Of a DNA stretch of 64,000 bases, positions 31,945 to 44,596 are shown piece after piece. The notes under the pieces are model-generated. The model was given only the letters and a program-made list of their open reading frames with translations, was not told the DNA's origin and did not search any database. The stretch comes from Dryas octopetala (taxonomy: Eukaryota > Streptophyta > Magnoliopsida > Rosales > Rosaceae), in NCBI GenBank assembly GCA_963921425.1, contig OY992835.1:14632001-14696000 (forward strand), given 5' to 3'. A program made the position numbers and the translations under genes. Positions within the stretch are counted from its first letter, which is position 1; each line of letters starts with the position of its first letter.

Positions 31945-34900
31945 ATGGGTAGCTACGCTAACTTCAACCCCACTTATCACCACAATATTTCTCGCTATTT
32001 GCTCTTTTTGTTTTTGGCCTACTCTTCATATCTTCACACTACTAGTCATCTCTATTTGTGTTTGGGTGATGGGCTTCCAACAAGCAGAGTGATCAATTCA
32101 TGCATTGAGGAAGAGAGACTTGCCCTTCTCACCTTTAAAGAAGATCTTACTGATCCTTTTGGTCGGCTTTCTTCTTAGGTGGGTACAAATGTTGTCAATG
32201 GAAAGGAATTTCATGCAACAATCGCACAGGTCACATTGTGAAGATGAACCTCCGGAATACGTATCCATCCAGTGACATCAAAGAGTGAGACGAATTGGCT
32301 TACGAACGGTCTTTCTTGGGGGGTAAGATCAATCCTTGTTTGCTTAGCCTAAAGCATTTAAATTACCTAGACCTAAGCATGAATGATTTTCAAGGGATTC
32401 CAATTCCCAACTTCTTTGGTCAGATTAAAAGTTTGAAGTATCTCAATATCTCATCCGCATCATTTGGGGGAGAGATTCCACTTCATCTTGGCGCGCAACT
32501 TATCAAACTTGAACTATCTTGACCTCAGTAGTACTGATAAGTACTACTCCTTGCTGAAAATACCTTCCGGAAACTTGAATTGGCTTTCTCACCTCTCTTC
32601 CCTAAAGTACCTCAATCTCGGAGGGCTAAACCTTGGCAGCATAGGAGTCAGTTGGCTATATGATATTAACATGCTTCCTTCACTGTTAGAGTTACATTGG
32701 TCTGATTGCCAAATTAATAAAAACCTGCCACTCTCATTGCCGAAAGTTTGGGACAACTCTCTGAGCTAGTTGAACTAGATTTGTATGGGAATTCATGGCA
32801 AGGCATTTTAACATAAGCCCATTTCATAAATCTCACAAAATTAGAAGATATTGCAGTAGGCACAGACCAACACATGTCCCTCATTTTCAATGTGACTTAT
32901 GATAGGTGGGTTCCTCCTTTCAAGCTCCGAACATTTATCTTTCGCAACTGCCAAGTAGGTCCTACCTTTCCCGTATGGCTTCAATCTCAAATAGACCTAT
33001 CCTATGTGAGCCTCCGTAATGCTGAAATTTCAGATTCTATACCAGAGGACTGGTTCTTGAAGAAATCTTCGAAAATTGAAGTTTTGGATTTATCTTACAA
33101 CCAAATCTGTGGGAAGCTTCCCCTCCAATCGAATTTTCCAAATTTAGTTGATATAGATTTGAGTCATAATCAAATTGAGGGCCCACTTCCACTCTGGACC
33201 ACTAATGCCTCATACATTGATCTTGAAAGCAATTCATTTTCGGGGCCAATTCCCTAGAATCTTGGACAGCTGATGCCTAACTTGCAAGAATTGTATCTTT
33301 CTGAAAATCAGTTGACAATTATTATCCTACCCTCAATCTGCAACATGCAACAATTGAACGTCATTTCCCTGAGAAGCAATCGGTTATCTAGAGAATTTCC
33401 TCATGCATGGAGTGGGAGTAGGAATATATGGGTTGTAGATGTCGCAAATAACAATATCTCTAGTAATATTTCCGGTTCAGTAGGGGTCTTAAGTTCTCTT
33501 CTTATATTAAAGCTCAACAACAACAACTTTAGCGGTGAAATACCTTCTTCCTTGGGAAATTGCTCTGATTTGTTGAGTATTGATTTTGGAGGCAACAAAT
33601 TTACTGGAAACATACCTTTATGGTGTGCTTGGATGGAGGAAAAAAACTTGAAATTTAAACAAAACTCAGCATTTAAGAAATTACATGTTCTAATTTCCTT
33701 ATTTAGGTCAATAAATACAGAATTTTGTAAATTCTAGGTGGAAAAAAACTTGAGATTTGAAGACTGTAAATTCCAACTTTAAATTCCACCTAAATTGGTG
33801 TCATTTTCAAAATTTCAATTTTTACAAAAGAAAAATAAGTCGTGTCGACCATGCCGACACTACCACCACCGCCGCCAACATCACCACCACTAACCCCACC
33901 ACCCCTGCTGCCGCCGCCACCACCCCCACCACCACCAACACCCCAATTTTAGCCGCCACCATTTCTCCCACCGCTTGTGGGCCATCACCCCTACCAATAT
34001 GGTCAACTCACCATAAACATAATTTTTATTGTTGTTACCATCACCATCACTTTTTTTAATTGATGCATCAAAAATTAAAACTACCATAAATTTCATATTT
34101 AAACTTCATTATGTTTACATGTTATCTAAACAAGAGAATTTATATATTCTAGAATTTTAAATCACATCGTTTTAAATTCCGTCATTTTTTAATTCCTTAG
34201 TAATTTCAAATTATTTCATCCAAACGCATCATTATGGATCGAATCACATCTATCCATGCATGTTGTCTTTGCTACGACTGTGATCCAACTTTTTTTATTG
34301 GGCATATCCCATAAAAATTGTGCAATCTTGGCTCCTTTCACATCCTCGACCTCAGTCACAACAACCTTTCGGGTACTATTCCCAAGTGTTTGAATAATCT
34401 GACTTCTCTGGTCTATGTTGATCACAATTTATCCTTCACTACTTATAATGAGCAAACCACACTGGCAATAAAAGGAGTAGAACTTGTTTATAACAGCATT
34501 CTAAGGTTGGTAATGAGCATTGATCTATCATCAAATAATTTAGAAGGTGAAATCCCTGTAGAAATAAGCAGCCTCATTGCATTGGGTACCTTGAACTTGT
34601 CTAGGAATCAATTACGTGGAACTATACCCTCAAAGATTGGAAACTTGCATTGGCTCGAAACTCTTGATCTTTCACACAACCATCTTTCAGAACGGATTCC
34701 ACCAAGTTTCTCGTCTTTAACCTCCTTGTCTCACTAGAACTTGTCTCATAACAACTTGGCAGGAAGAATTCCTATGGGCAACCAACTAGAGACACTCAAT
34801 GATCCATCCATTTATGAGGGGAATTCATTATTGTGTGGGGTTCCTCTCTTAAATAAGTGCCCAAGAGATGACACTTCTACGAAGGATGCAAAAGATAATA

Positions 34901-35103
34901 ATGAGGATGAAAATCATAACGAAGTATTGTGGTTCTATGTGAGCGTGATAGTTGGCTTTATCATAGGCTTTTGGGGTGTTTGTGGCACATTGCTCATAAA
35001 AAAGTCATGGAGGTATGCTTATTTTCAATTATTTGATGACATCAAAGCCAAGGTAGCACTAAAAATTGCATCGCAAGTGGCTCGTTGGCAAGGAAGATGT
35101 TGA
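31945..35103 (+). pseudogene. Leucine-rich-repeat receptor-like protein (RLP, EIX/Cf type), pseudogene
   Basis: It has the order of a plasma-membrane LRR receptor-like protein: a signal peptide ([15 protein letters not shown]), the N-cap [20 protein letters not shown], then many LRRs of the LDLS.N...G.IP type. After these come the C-cap region with LCGVPLLNKCP, an acidic juxtamembrane stretch, a transmembrane helix (FYVSVIVGFIIGFWGVCGTL) and a short cytosolic tail with no kinase. Such proteins sense elicitors or developmental peptides. Lesions: TAG at 32176, a lost base near 32190, TGA at 32286, a 4-base insertion near 32493, frame loss near 32750, TAG at 33255, a 608-bp MITE at 33624-34231, and TAG at 34735. 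The tail after 34741 is intact. No product is expected. Confidence 0.93.
33624..34231. mobile_element. MITE inserted in the RLP coding region
   Basis: TTATGG flanks it on both sides (33618-33623 and 34232-34237; 8 bases with one mismatch if extended to CTTTATGG/CATTATGG). The ends are imperfect inverted repeats (GCTTGGATGGA at left, TTTCATCCAAACGC at right). Removing it and one TTATGG restores the LRR frame. A CCACC-rich stretch (33855-33965) is inside. The superfamily is uncertain; 8 bp would suit hAT. Confidence 0.8.
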
Positions 35104-36071
35104 TTGGAAAAGAAAATATACGTTATTATAGAAATTAGAGACTTGAGTAGTTATCGATCAAATTCACATGTTATGCATTTGATCAATCATGTTTTCTTCT
35201 TTTGTCGATCTCGGAATCTTGTATTGTATAATTAATGTACCTACTTCCATGTCTGCTTTTAATTAAATAAATGTTGTAATATTTCTATCTTTTCGATCAT
35301 AAATGTTCCCCTAAAAGTAAGAGATGTAGTCCAGTTCATATATTTTTCAATGACTAATATGTTTGAGTTTCAATTTACCAGAAAACATTGAAAAAACAAA
35401 AAAGACGGTGAGAATGAAATAGATAGGAGATAGACTCAAGATTGCCCCGAACAAAATAACAGTTAGTGGCTCACAAGCATAGGTGATAGCTAGGACCAAC
35501 TATCAACCTCATTGAAAACTAATGTATTTATTCTTCTCTTTTACACTTTTACTAGGGAAATAAATTACAATCAGTTGCACTTGCAGCAGACAACATTCCG
35601 TACATATCCTCCAACATTCCCTACCCATATTGCTCCATAGTTCAGGCAGAGAGAGGAATCGGACTTTGAGAAGCTTCAGGCTCGCCATTGCCGTTGACGG
35701 TGAAAGCAGAGGACTCTGTCTAGGGGTAAGTGGATTTGGTTCTGACCATCAGCTTAAAGAAAAATTGGGTTTTGAAATTCATGGAACCAACAGAGCTTAG
35801 GGTTTTCAGCTATAGATTCACGTTTTCCCCTTGCTATTTGTGTGTGCCTGTGTGAGTATAACTAAAATTTGGAGAGAATTTATTGGTCGCCCAACAAACT
35901 TATAGTCTGAAGTGCGATATTGCATTGTTAGCTTTCAGTCCAGTATGAAAGTAAAGCCTTGATATGAATTTAGTTGATGCGTCAGTGAGCTGTTCAATTT
36001 TGATGTCTCGTTCAATCTTGTTCCTGTTAGGTTTGTTATTTCACATTAATTTGTACTGTGTCTTTGCATTG
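35104..36071. other. Gene-free stretch between two pseudogenes
   Basis: I see the RLP 3' flank and then nothing that I can assign. About 35640-35740 (GAAGCTTCAGGCTCGCC onward) has higher GC content and may be an upstream remnant of the aldo-keto reductase gene, but I cannot align it. Confidence 0.35.
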
Positions 36072-37066
36072 GCATTGAAGCAATGGCCCAGAGAGAAGAT
36101 CCAATTGGCCACAAATTCGGCATTGTTAGAATGGACACAGTGATCCCACAAATGTTGTGTTTCATTAATGGTGGTCTTGATTATGTCCGATCAAGTTGTG
36201 AGGCTAGTCGAAAGCGTCTTGGTGTGGATTATATTGATCACTACGTACTATGTACATAGAATTGATGCTTCAGTATCCATAAAGGAAAGTGGATGTAAGC
36301 AATTTGCTTTTCTTGTTAAACTTTTGAGGAAATTACAGATTTGGTCCACTTATTTTATACCTAGTTCAATTTTGGTCCACGATCTTTTTTAAGTTCTGTT
36401 TTGGTCCACTAATTGTTTCATTTGTTCAATAAAGGTCCAGATTTGTGACTTTAAATCTTTTGGGTTGTGTTTTCTTCAATTATAATTGAAGTATAAGTTA
36501 TATTTCATCATTTCTTAGTCATAAAAACAAATTTGGAGTATTATAATCTAAGAGAATTGAGATTTGGTGAAATTTGAAAAATTGGCAGTTTTGGGTACTC
36601 TACTTTAGGGTCAATTATCTTGAGTTTTAGAACTCCAATTTGAATGATCTTTATATGGTTGTAAAGAAGAAATGCATAGCTTTAAAACAAGTATATATTT
36701 GCTGAATTTGGGTGAGATTTGATAGGGTAAAAAGCAGGCCAAATTTGAGAAAACAAATCTGGACCTTTATTGAACAAGTGAAACAATTAGTGGACCAAAA
36801 CAGAACTTAAAAAGGATTGTGGACCAAAATTGAACTAGGTATAAAATAACTGGACTAAATCTGTAATTTTCTCTAAACTTTTTGATGCAGTTCAAATTTA
36901 TAACAGGTGTATTGATTTTACCTTGAAATTGAATTTTTGTGATCATTTACGTACGTACATGAGGTAGATGGGGGAGCTGAAGAAGTTACTAGAGGAGGGG
37001 AAGATTAAGTACATTGGATTATCAGAAGCAAGTCCAGACACCATAAGGAGAGCACACATGCTATTA
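36072..37066 (+). pseudogene. Aldo-keto reductase (auxin-induced/IN2-2-like) pseudogene
   Basis: The first piece (36072-36295) reads ALKQWPREKIQLAT. A frame change near 36110 gives FGIVRMD, then DYVRSSCEASRKRLGVDYID. Another frame change gives YYVHRIDASVSIKE. The second piece (36968-37066) reads [20 protein letters not shown] then [10 protein letters not shown] and ends in a TAA. These are consecutive segments of plant NADPH-dependent aldo-keto reductases of the IN2-2/perakine reductase group. A 548-bp Mutator-like MITE (36326-36873) lies between the pieces. The N-terminal nucleotide-site start and the C-terminal half are missing. Confidence 0.85.
36326..36873 (+). mobile_element. Mutator-like MITE, copy 1
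   Basis: The exact 9-bp target duplication TAAACTTTT is at 36317-36325 and 36874-36882. The ends GAGGAAATTACAGATTT and AAATCTGTAATTTTCTC are inverted repeats that extend well inward (about 130 bp with mismatches). It is 548 bp, the same length as its partner at 38012, and 90 percent or more identical by eye. Confidence 0.92.
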
Positions 37067-37479
37067 TCACTACTATAAACAAATGGAAGAAACATACAGA
37101 AAGTTCCATTGCATCTTAGAGTTGTCATCATGTCTGGCTTGGAGGACTGTCAGGTAATAATATATCTAATCATTTTGATGCAGGGAATCAACATAAAATG
37201 GCGAAGCATGTTCAGATCTCTAGAATTCTTATAATTTCCATTACCATATGACAAATTGAGTAAACTTTTTTGCTCACCTGATGGCGGTGGTTGACATCTC
37301 TATAATGTCTTGGGCTTCAAATTGAATTAACTTGCCTAAAGTGCTCATATTTCTTCTTATAAGTGTTTGTCTCTTCATTGATATTTAAATATTTTACTTA
37401 ATCTTTTTTATAAGATCTTCATTGATATTGATTTTTTTTAGGGTTTGAAATTTGTTTATTGTGATTGTTTCATACTGAT

Positions 37480-38000
37480 TGGTTTAATGTGTAAGGCTTT
37501 CTGACATTTTTTATATAGAATCGAAAATGAAAGTAAGGCTATGGTTGTTAACTGCTTGTCAGTAACAATATGTAAGTAAGGTTATAGTTGTTACTGTAAC
37601 AATATGTAAGGGGCTATGATTGTTACTATTTGTCAGTAATATATAAGGTTTTTTTTGTCAATTATTAGCTTAAAATAAAAAATGTAAGTGAAGCTATTAT
37701 TGTTACTATAATTTTTAGCAGGGTTTGAGATTTGATTTATTATGATTGTTTCGTACTGATTGGTTCAATTTGTAAGGCTTTCTACCAATTTTTTACACAC
37801 AATAAAAATATAAGTAAGGTCATGGTTGTTACTGCTTGACAGTGACAACATGTACGTTATTTTTTCATATTTAATAGTTGAATGTGCAAGGCTTTTTGCC
37901 CATTTTTTACATAAAATCGAAATTATAAGTACGGCTATTGTTAATTTGTTATTGTTATTGCTTGCATCATGTTATTGTTACTACCAAGCAATAATAACAT
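37480..38000. repeat. Degenerate tandem repeats, unit about 120-280 bp
   Basis: TGTAAGGCTTTCT then TTTTTTA.A then ATAAGTAAGG.TATGGTTGTTAC recurs starting near 37492, 37772 and 37887, with extra partial copies near 37556 and 37600. Non-coding. Confidence 0.55.
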
Positions 38001-38011
38001 GTTATATATTA

Positions 38012-38559
38012 GAGGAAATTACAGATTTAGTCCAGTTATTTTATACATAGTTCAATTTTGGTTCACAATCTTTTTTAAGTTTTGTTTTGGTCCACTAACT
38101 ATTCCACTTGTTCAATAAAGGTCCAGATTTGTTTTCTCAAATTTGGCATGCTTTTTACCCTATCAAATCTCACCCAAATTCAGCAAACATATACTTGTTT
38201 TAAAGCTATGCATTTCTTCTTTACAACCATATAAAGATCATTCAAATTGGAGTTCTTAAACTTAAGATAATTGACCCCAAAATAGAGTACCCGAAACTGC
38301 CAATTTTTTAAACTTCACCCAATCTCAATTCTCTTATATTATAATACTCCAAATTTGTTTTTATGACTAAGAAATGATGAAATATAACTTATACTTCAAT
38401 TATAATTGAAGAAAACACAACCCAAATGATTTAAAGTCACAAATCTGGATCTTTATTGAACAAATGAAACAATTAGTGGACCAAAACAAAACTTAAAAAA
38501 GATTGTGAACCAAAATTGAACTAGGTATAAAATAAGTGGACTAAATCTGTAATTTCTTC
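38012..38559 (-). mobile_element. Mutator-like MITE, copy 2 (inverted)
   Basis: The exact 9-bp target duplication TATATATTA is at 38003-38011 and 38560-38568. The sequence is the reverse complement of the element at 36326, with the same length of 548 bp. The two face each other across 1.1 kb. Confidence 0.92.
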
Positions 38560-39519
38560 TATATATTATTACTGTTTGGCAGTAACTATTATGACTGTTA
38601 CTCTTTATTAGTAACATCCAACTGCATTATAACAATCACAATAGCTATTACTAATTGCCATTATTGAATAGTAACAATGAATCAACTAAACTCATGTATA
38701 TATCCTTTTGCCAAAAAAAAAAAAAACTATACCCATTATTCAGTTAAAAAAGAAAGATAAAAGAGATGTATGACAGTATGAGTTAGTGCAATAGCTTAAA
38801 GCAACAACACATGGGCCACATGGCTGCAAAAAAAGAAGACACATGGCAGTTGGTAGGTAGGTTACAGCAAAAAAGGAAAAAAGAAGACACATGGCAGCAG
38901 GTAGTTGCATAGGAGGTACAAAAGTAAGGAACAAAACCAGTAATTAATAACGTGCTGTGGTCAAACAAAAAAATTGATGTGCGGTGGCATGAACATAATT
39001 TACGTTCTTTTTAATGGCTTTTCTTCCGCATGTGTTGGGTGTTTTAAAAAGTGGACCGGGTTTACTGTAGCGTGTGGCCGGCAAAATCAACTCTATTCCT
39101 CAAGTGGGCTTTTAAAAAAAACCCTAAAAAAATTACTATTGAGAAATATTATTTTAACTTCATAAATGTTATTTTAGTTTATTACAAGATTATGCCACTT
39201 ACATTTGTGATTAAGGGGTAACGTTAAAAAAGACTAAACCTCGGGGGATTATGTGAAAATATAATAAACCTTAAGGGGTGTTAATGAACCCTAAGGTTAA
39301 ATTTGTTATTCGGAGATATTTTTGGATGGAATTTTAACATAAAGGATTATGCGAAAACGATTTAAAACCTTAAGGGTCTCGCTGTAATTTTTGAGACCTG
39401 ATGAAGTGTATGTACAAATACAAAAAATCTCAAGAGCTGTTTGTGTCAATTATAGACCCACCAAACTATTTACAATTTAAAATGAAAAATAAACCTCCAC
39501 TACTTTGGACAACGAACTT
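38560..39519. other. Gene-free stretch
   Basis: I see no gene. About 38815-38900 has a duplicated AAGAAGACACATGGCAG phrase. About 39220-39400 has repeated AACCTTAAGGG.T-type phrases that may be a transposon end. Confidence 0.4.
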
Positions 39520-39786
39520 TCAAATTCCTCATCTGAAGTGACTTTGGGCAACGAAGTGGTTCGTCACCCAAAGTCACCTTAGGCGAAGAATTGAAAATTT
39601 CGTCTTCTAAAGTATGGACCAAGCACCATTTTGGCGCGTAATTTGAGGCGACGAAAATGTTCATCGCCTAAGCCTTGATGGGATTAGGTGACAAATATTA
39701 TGGTTCGTTGCCTAAAGCCACTTTGGGCGACGAATTTGAGTTCGTCTCCCAAAGTTTCGTCGTCAAAATATGTTTTTCTTGTAGTG
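39520..39786. mobile_element. CACTA terminus fragment
   Basis: It ends TTTTTCTTGTAGTG (to 39786), the right-end signature of a CACTA element. It is packed with TTGGGCGACGAA/TTCGTCGCC-type motifs in both orientations, as CACTA subterminal regions are. No matching left end was found in the window; 6714-6765 carries the same motif. Confidence 0.65.
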
Positions 39787-41456
39787 CGTATGTAAACCGC
39801 ACATCCGACCAAAAAATCAACCAGTTGCTTTTCCTCCACCTTCTTCCTGCAGCAGCCATGGAGAAGTCGAAAGTCGCCGAGAGTGACAACCCAAACCCTC
39901 CCCTCCCCACTTGCTGACCCCACCTCCCTCACTAGCCAGTAACCCATCATCTCATTTCTTTATCTTTCTTCCCTTCTTTCCCAACTCAAATCTAAAAAAA
40001 AAAAAAAAAAAGCTTTTTTTCCCAGAGATCTGGGTGTTTTCTCTAAGTAGGTTGGGAGAGAATGGGAGAGAAAGACAGAGATTAAAGGTTGGTAGGGGAG
40101 GTGGAGGATGGTGGTGGGTTGAATCTGCTAGGATGGTGGTAATAGGTTGTTTTGCCATGAAAAAAGATTGTCGTCTAGATTCGAAAACCCAGAACTCCCT
40201 TGAACTTGAACAATCTCTTATTGCTCGTCTTCTTTAACCTTTATCTTCTTCTTTATTTTTTGATCAACTGCGACCGTCATCACCGGAAGAGGCCAGAAGA
40301 AGCAACTGGTCAATTTTCTAGTTTAATTGTGGAATGCACGATCGCCGGAAAAGGAGAAGAAGGTGGTCGAATTTCTGGTCTAGTACGTTGTCGAATGCGC
40401 GGTGTACATAAGGTCGGGTTTTTTATTGCGATGGTAAATTCAACATTTTCACTGGTAAAAGTGTTAGAAAAGTAAGTTTTGGGAGGAAATGGTCAAAAAA
40501 GCTTATTGCATATTAAAAAGGGTTATTGAAATAAATTACCCTAATTTTTTTTCTAGCATTGATTGGTTGAGATTTGTCCCACTTGTTCCAATATGCTTCC
40601 ACTAACTTGTTCCCTAACCCTAAATCCTAAACCCTACTATTATCCTTGGATTGGTTAATCATTTTTATGATCCTAGAATCGGTAGAATAAACTTATGGGA
40701 GGGAAAAGGCATAATGGTGGCTACTAAGGCACTTCTCTTATAGGGGTAAGTAGCTAGAGGTGTCAAACTGGTTGGGTAAGCATGAACACGATACGATTAA
40801 AACAGACACAACATGACACGAGTACGAAACTGGTTGGGCCAGCACGAGCACAACACAAGTAAATTAATGATCAAGTCGCGTTGGTCTGAAGTTTTTGGCC
40901 TATTTGGCATGGCATGGCACGAGAACAATATGTGCTAAATACGACACGAGCACAAGCATGGCACAACACGAAACGAATAGGAGAATTAAAGGGGTTTTCT
41001 CTCATTTTTGTTTGAGTTTTTTTTTTTATATTAGAGCCAACAAACTTTCGTTCATGAAATTTGAATTCATAATCTTCTCCCATAAAAGGGAGACTAGGTA
41101 CCACTACTAAACCAAATGATCATTGACATTTGAGAACATTCATGTGTTGCTATAGCTTGTTGTTGCTACATAAGATTAATTGAAAGTGGAAGGTTGTGAG
41201 CTCTAATTAACTTAATAAAAGAGAGGGTACTGCATGGTTAGTTTTTATCTCAACTCTTTAGATTTTAGTTGACAATATTTTACTTATTTATATTTGGACC
41301 CATTTTAGGTCTTATTTAATATTTTTTTGATTAACAACTATCATACATGAGTTTTGAACTCAAAAACACTTCCAACAAAAAGAGAACTGTGAGTCAATCA
41401 CTAAATCAAATAGTTAGTCATTGACAATAACTTTAATATTAATGTCATTGTTAAAT
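39787..41456. other. Stretch with gene-like and transposon-like scraps
   Basis: About 39859-39917 opens MEKSKVAESDNPNPPLPTC and then stops. It could be the 5' end of a captured or lost gene, but I do not recognise it. About 40748-40985 has repeated GGCACGACACGAGC-like words after AGAGGTGTCAAACT, resembling a hAT subterminal region. About 41025-41125 and 41310-41445 resemble minus-strand tRNA-derived SINE remnants (TTGGTTTAGTAGTGGTA and TGAATTCAAAT as A- and B-box-like words). None is firm. Confidence 0.35.
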
Positions 41457-42823
41457 CAAGGAATAAAATTTCGGGTTTCGAGGAAATTTCGATGGAAATT
41501 TCAACGGAAATTTCGAAGATTTTTAAATTTCAACAAAAATTAAACGGAAACGATGGAAATTGCTATTAAAATACTGAAATTTTGAATGAAACTTTACTAT
41601 ATGTTTATTTAACATATTATCTATTATATTGATAAAAAAATATTGAAGGAACTAAATTATATGGTAGGTTTCATGTGATATGTGATGAATATAATGCGCA
41701 CTGGAAGCAAATATTGTTAAATAAAATTAATATAATGAATAAATAAAATTAGTATATTTTTTATACTCTATAATCTATACACTAAACCTTATACTTTATA
41801 TGCCTTAATATTACATTAAACCCTAGATATTCTATATTCTTTAGGATATGGTATAAGATATTAGGATTTATACCCTTTAGAGTATTTTTAATAATTTTTT
41901 ATATAGAAATGTATTATGATTTAGGGTTTAAAAATAATTAAACGAAATCCCAAAAGAATCAAACGAAACCCCAAATTCTTTTTTTTCTTTCCAATTGCCC
42001 AAAGACCTCAAACCCTAATCAACCCTAAACCTTTTTTTTTTTCTTTTTTTCCTTTTCTTTTTTTTTCTTTTTTTTCTATTCTTCCTTTTCTCTTTTTTTT
42101 TTCTTTCCTTTTCTCTTTTTTTTCTTTCCTTCCTGCCTTCCCCAGTGTACTTGCCAAAAATGAAAAAAATATGGCGTGTCTCGTGTGTGGTCATTACTCG
42201 GCAATGTCGTTTTGGACACACCAAAATGGTAAACATTTCAAAATTTAGTAAATGCATTCCTATGATAATGTTTAAGTTTGTCAATGCTCAGTGTGTTCCA
42301 CTTCTGCCCGTGAGTGGTCAGTTGGTCACTTTGTACTTTTCTTCTTTTTCTTTTTTTTTTTATTTCTTTCCTTTTCTCTTTTTTTCTTTCCTTCTTGGCT
42401 TCCACTGCACTTTCTTCTTCAGTTTTTGCTTTTCATTTCTCTCTCCCAGGCGCAGCTAGTCGCATCCAAGCCAAGAAGTTCTTCCCTCTCATTTCTCTAT
42501 GCCAGTCGCTCTCTTCTCTCTCCTCGCTCTCCCTCCCCCCGATCTCTTCCAGTCTTCCTCAGTTCGTCCTTTTCTTCGCCGATCTCATCCTCCTTCTCCT
42601 CTCCCTCCCTCTCTTGGCTGCCCAGATCTGGAAGGAATGGTGGTCCGGTCACACGCCAGCAAGGAGAAGATTCTGTGAGCGAAATTTCCCCAAATTTCGA
42701 AAATTTCGCGAAATTTCGATAATTTCCGCGAAATATTGACGAAAAAGTGACGAATTCGTGTTAAAATTTCCATATTCCCCAAAAATGAAATTTTCGCCGA
42801 AAATTTTGAAATTTAACTCCTTG
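41457..42823 (+). mobile_element. hAT-like non-autonomous element of the CAAGG family, complete
   Basis: It opens CAAGGAATAAAATTTC and closes GAAATTTAACTCCTTG. The flanks TTGTTAAAT and TTGTTAATA agree at seven of nine positions, so a target duplication is likely but not exact. Both ends carry many GAAATTTCG-type motifs in opposite orientation. The centre has a 130-bp polypyrimidine tract and a GC-richer stretch (42440-42660) without a convincing gene. It is the reference for the partial copies at 1-472 and 25096-26280. Confidence 0.75.
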
Positions 42824-43143
42824 TTGTTAATAAACGTTGAAGGAATTAATGATAACGATCGGGGTTGGATTGGAGTGGGGCAATGGGCACAGGTGGACAT
42901 GGATGCTTATTGCTGGGTTGCTGGGCTTGAGCTAAACTTAGATGGGGACATGGGATGGACTAAAATATTAATAAAATAAAAATTTGTTGGGCTAAAACTT
43001 ATTGCCGCGAGCTTGTAGCCCATGAAGCCCTAACATAATTTAAGCACATCCAACAGTGAAGCAAGATCTGCTTTGTCTTATCCTTCTTTCATTTCATTCA
43101 TTTTCATTATGTCTAAATTTTAGCATTGACAGGTGAGAGCCTG

Positions 43144-43146
<3 letters not shown>

Positions 43147-43214
<68 letters not shown>
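43147..43214. repeat. (CT)n microsatellite
   Basis: About 34 uninterrupted CT units. I see no element boundaries around this one. Confidence 0.9.
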
Positions 43215-43219
<5 letters not shown>

Positions 43220-44157
43220 ATTTAATTTGTTTTTGGTTGGTGCATATCTTGTTAGATGCTGAGGGTACCCAACAAGCAGAATCACATCCTTAATTTTGTA
43301 TTTTTGTATTTTTCATGTATTACTTTCATTTCAAGTAAATAAACCAATCATGATGAGACTTTTTGCCTAGTTTATCATTTGATTAACATATAAACAAACA
43401 AACACTTCCTTTCCTTCTTTCTTACTAATTATGAATGATGGATTCTGGGTCAATTCTATTTTCTCCTGTTTTCAATCAAACTCATTATTGATAGAATAGT
43501 TTTGGTAATTTAGAGGTGTAAAAGTTAATTATTTTAATCGATCATTATAAAAGATGTTCATTTTAATGATTTTCCAAGCACTCGTGTGGGTCATTGGCCT
43601 GTATCCGTATGTTAATCAGGTATGAGACCAAATATACGTCTCACCTCCATCATGGCTCACAATCGCTTACGTGTGCATAGACAATTGTACATATATTTTA
43701 GCCATCCATCTGGATAGGCTATACCAACAAGAAAATCACTTCAACCAATTAATGTTAGACAGAGAACCAAAACAGAATGATTGCATGTAATACAATTTTT
43801 TTGAGAGCTGAATTTAATATTCTTAAAAATATATGTTGTTTTGAAATTCTATTGAAGAATCATGGAATGAATATTGAAGTAGTTACTCTTGAGTCTTGAT
43901 AGACTTGCTAGGTGAGACCAAAACAAAATAAGATTCCCATTAAGAAACACTTTTTCTTCAAAAGATTAATTAGTATATAGTCAGATAATAGTATAATACA
44001 TGTAAGATCATGTAACAACGCGAAAGATTTACATGGCAACTTGATTTTTTTGTGGCTCTTCCACCATGTCATCACTGCACCCAGCCAACTGCATCCAGCC
44101 AACTGCATCCATTTGTCTTCGTTGGCCCACGGTAGCATTAATTGTCAAGTAATCGAG

Positions 44158-44160
<3 letters not shown>

Positions 44161-44212
<52 letters not shown>
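44161..44212. repeat. (CT)n microsatellite
   Basis: About 26 CT units. Confidence 0.9.
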
Positions 44213-44214
<2 letters not shown>

Positions 44215-44295
44215 ATACCATCATTGGAGAAAAACTAGGGTGAGATGCAGCCTAGGTCCACAAGCTGGCCCCATCCTAAATGGCTAAATTTTTAG

Positions 44296-44596
44296 GCCGA
44301 AAGACGTTTTTAGTCCCTGTAGTATACTTGAGTAGCACTTTGGTTTCCGTCATTTCAATTTATTTTTTTTAAGAACTGTATTTTTATTAGTGTTACAATC
44401 AGATCCAATCTATCAAAATCGATACGAAAAATGTCAACGTGGCACCACCTGATTGGCTATGAAGTAGATAATTTTGATAGTTTAAACCTGATTGAGACAT
44501 TAATAGAATCACGATCCTTGAAAAATACAAATTGAAATGACGAGAACCAAAGTGTGACTCAGCTATAATACAAGGACCAAAAACATCTTTTGGCAA
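44296..44596. mobile_element. Foldback MITE
   Basis: About 44296-44368 and 44525-44596 are reverse complements. The left has GACGTTTTTAGTCCCTG, CACTTTGGTT and GTCATTTCAATTT; the right has AAATTGAAATGACG, AACCAAAGTG and AAAAACATCTTTTGGC. The inner part also pairs partly (AATCTATCAAAAT with ATTTTGATAG). No clear target duplication. Confidence 0.75.

Larger units (their letters stand above)
42824..44295. other. Gene-free stretch with two CT tracts
   Basis: I see no gene. (CT)n tracts are listed separately. About 44075-44110 has CAGCCAACTGCATC twice in tandem. Confidence 0.45.

Noticed and set aside
42291-42739. Two overlapping frames of about 140 codons
   Set aside because: Ser/Phe/Leu-rich text from the pyrimidine tract of the CAAGG element; the same region in the sister copy encodes different text.
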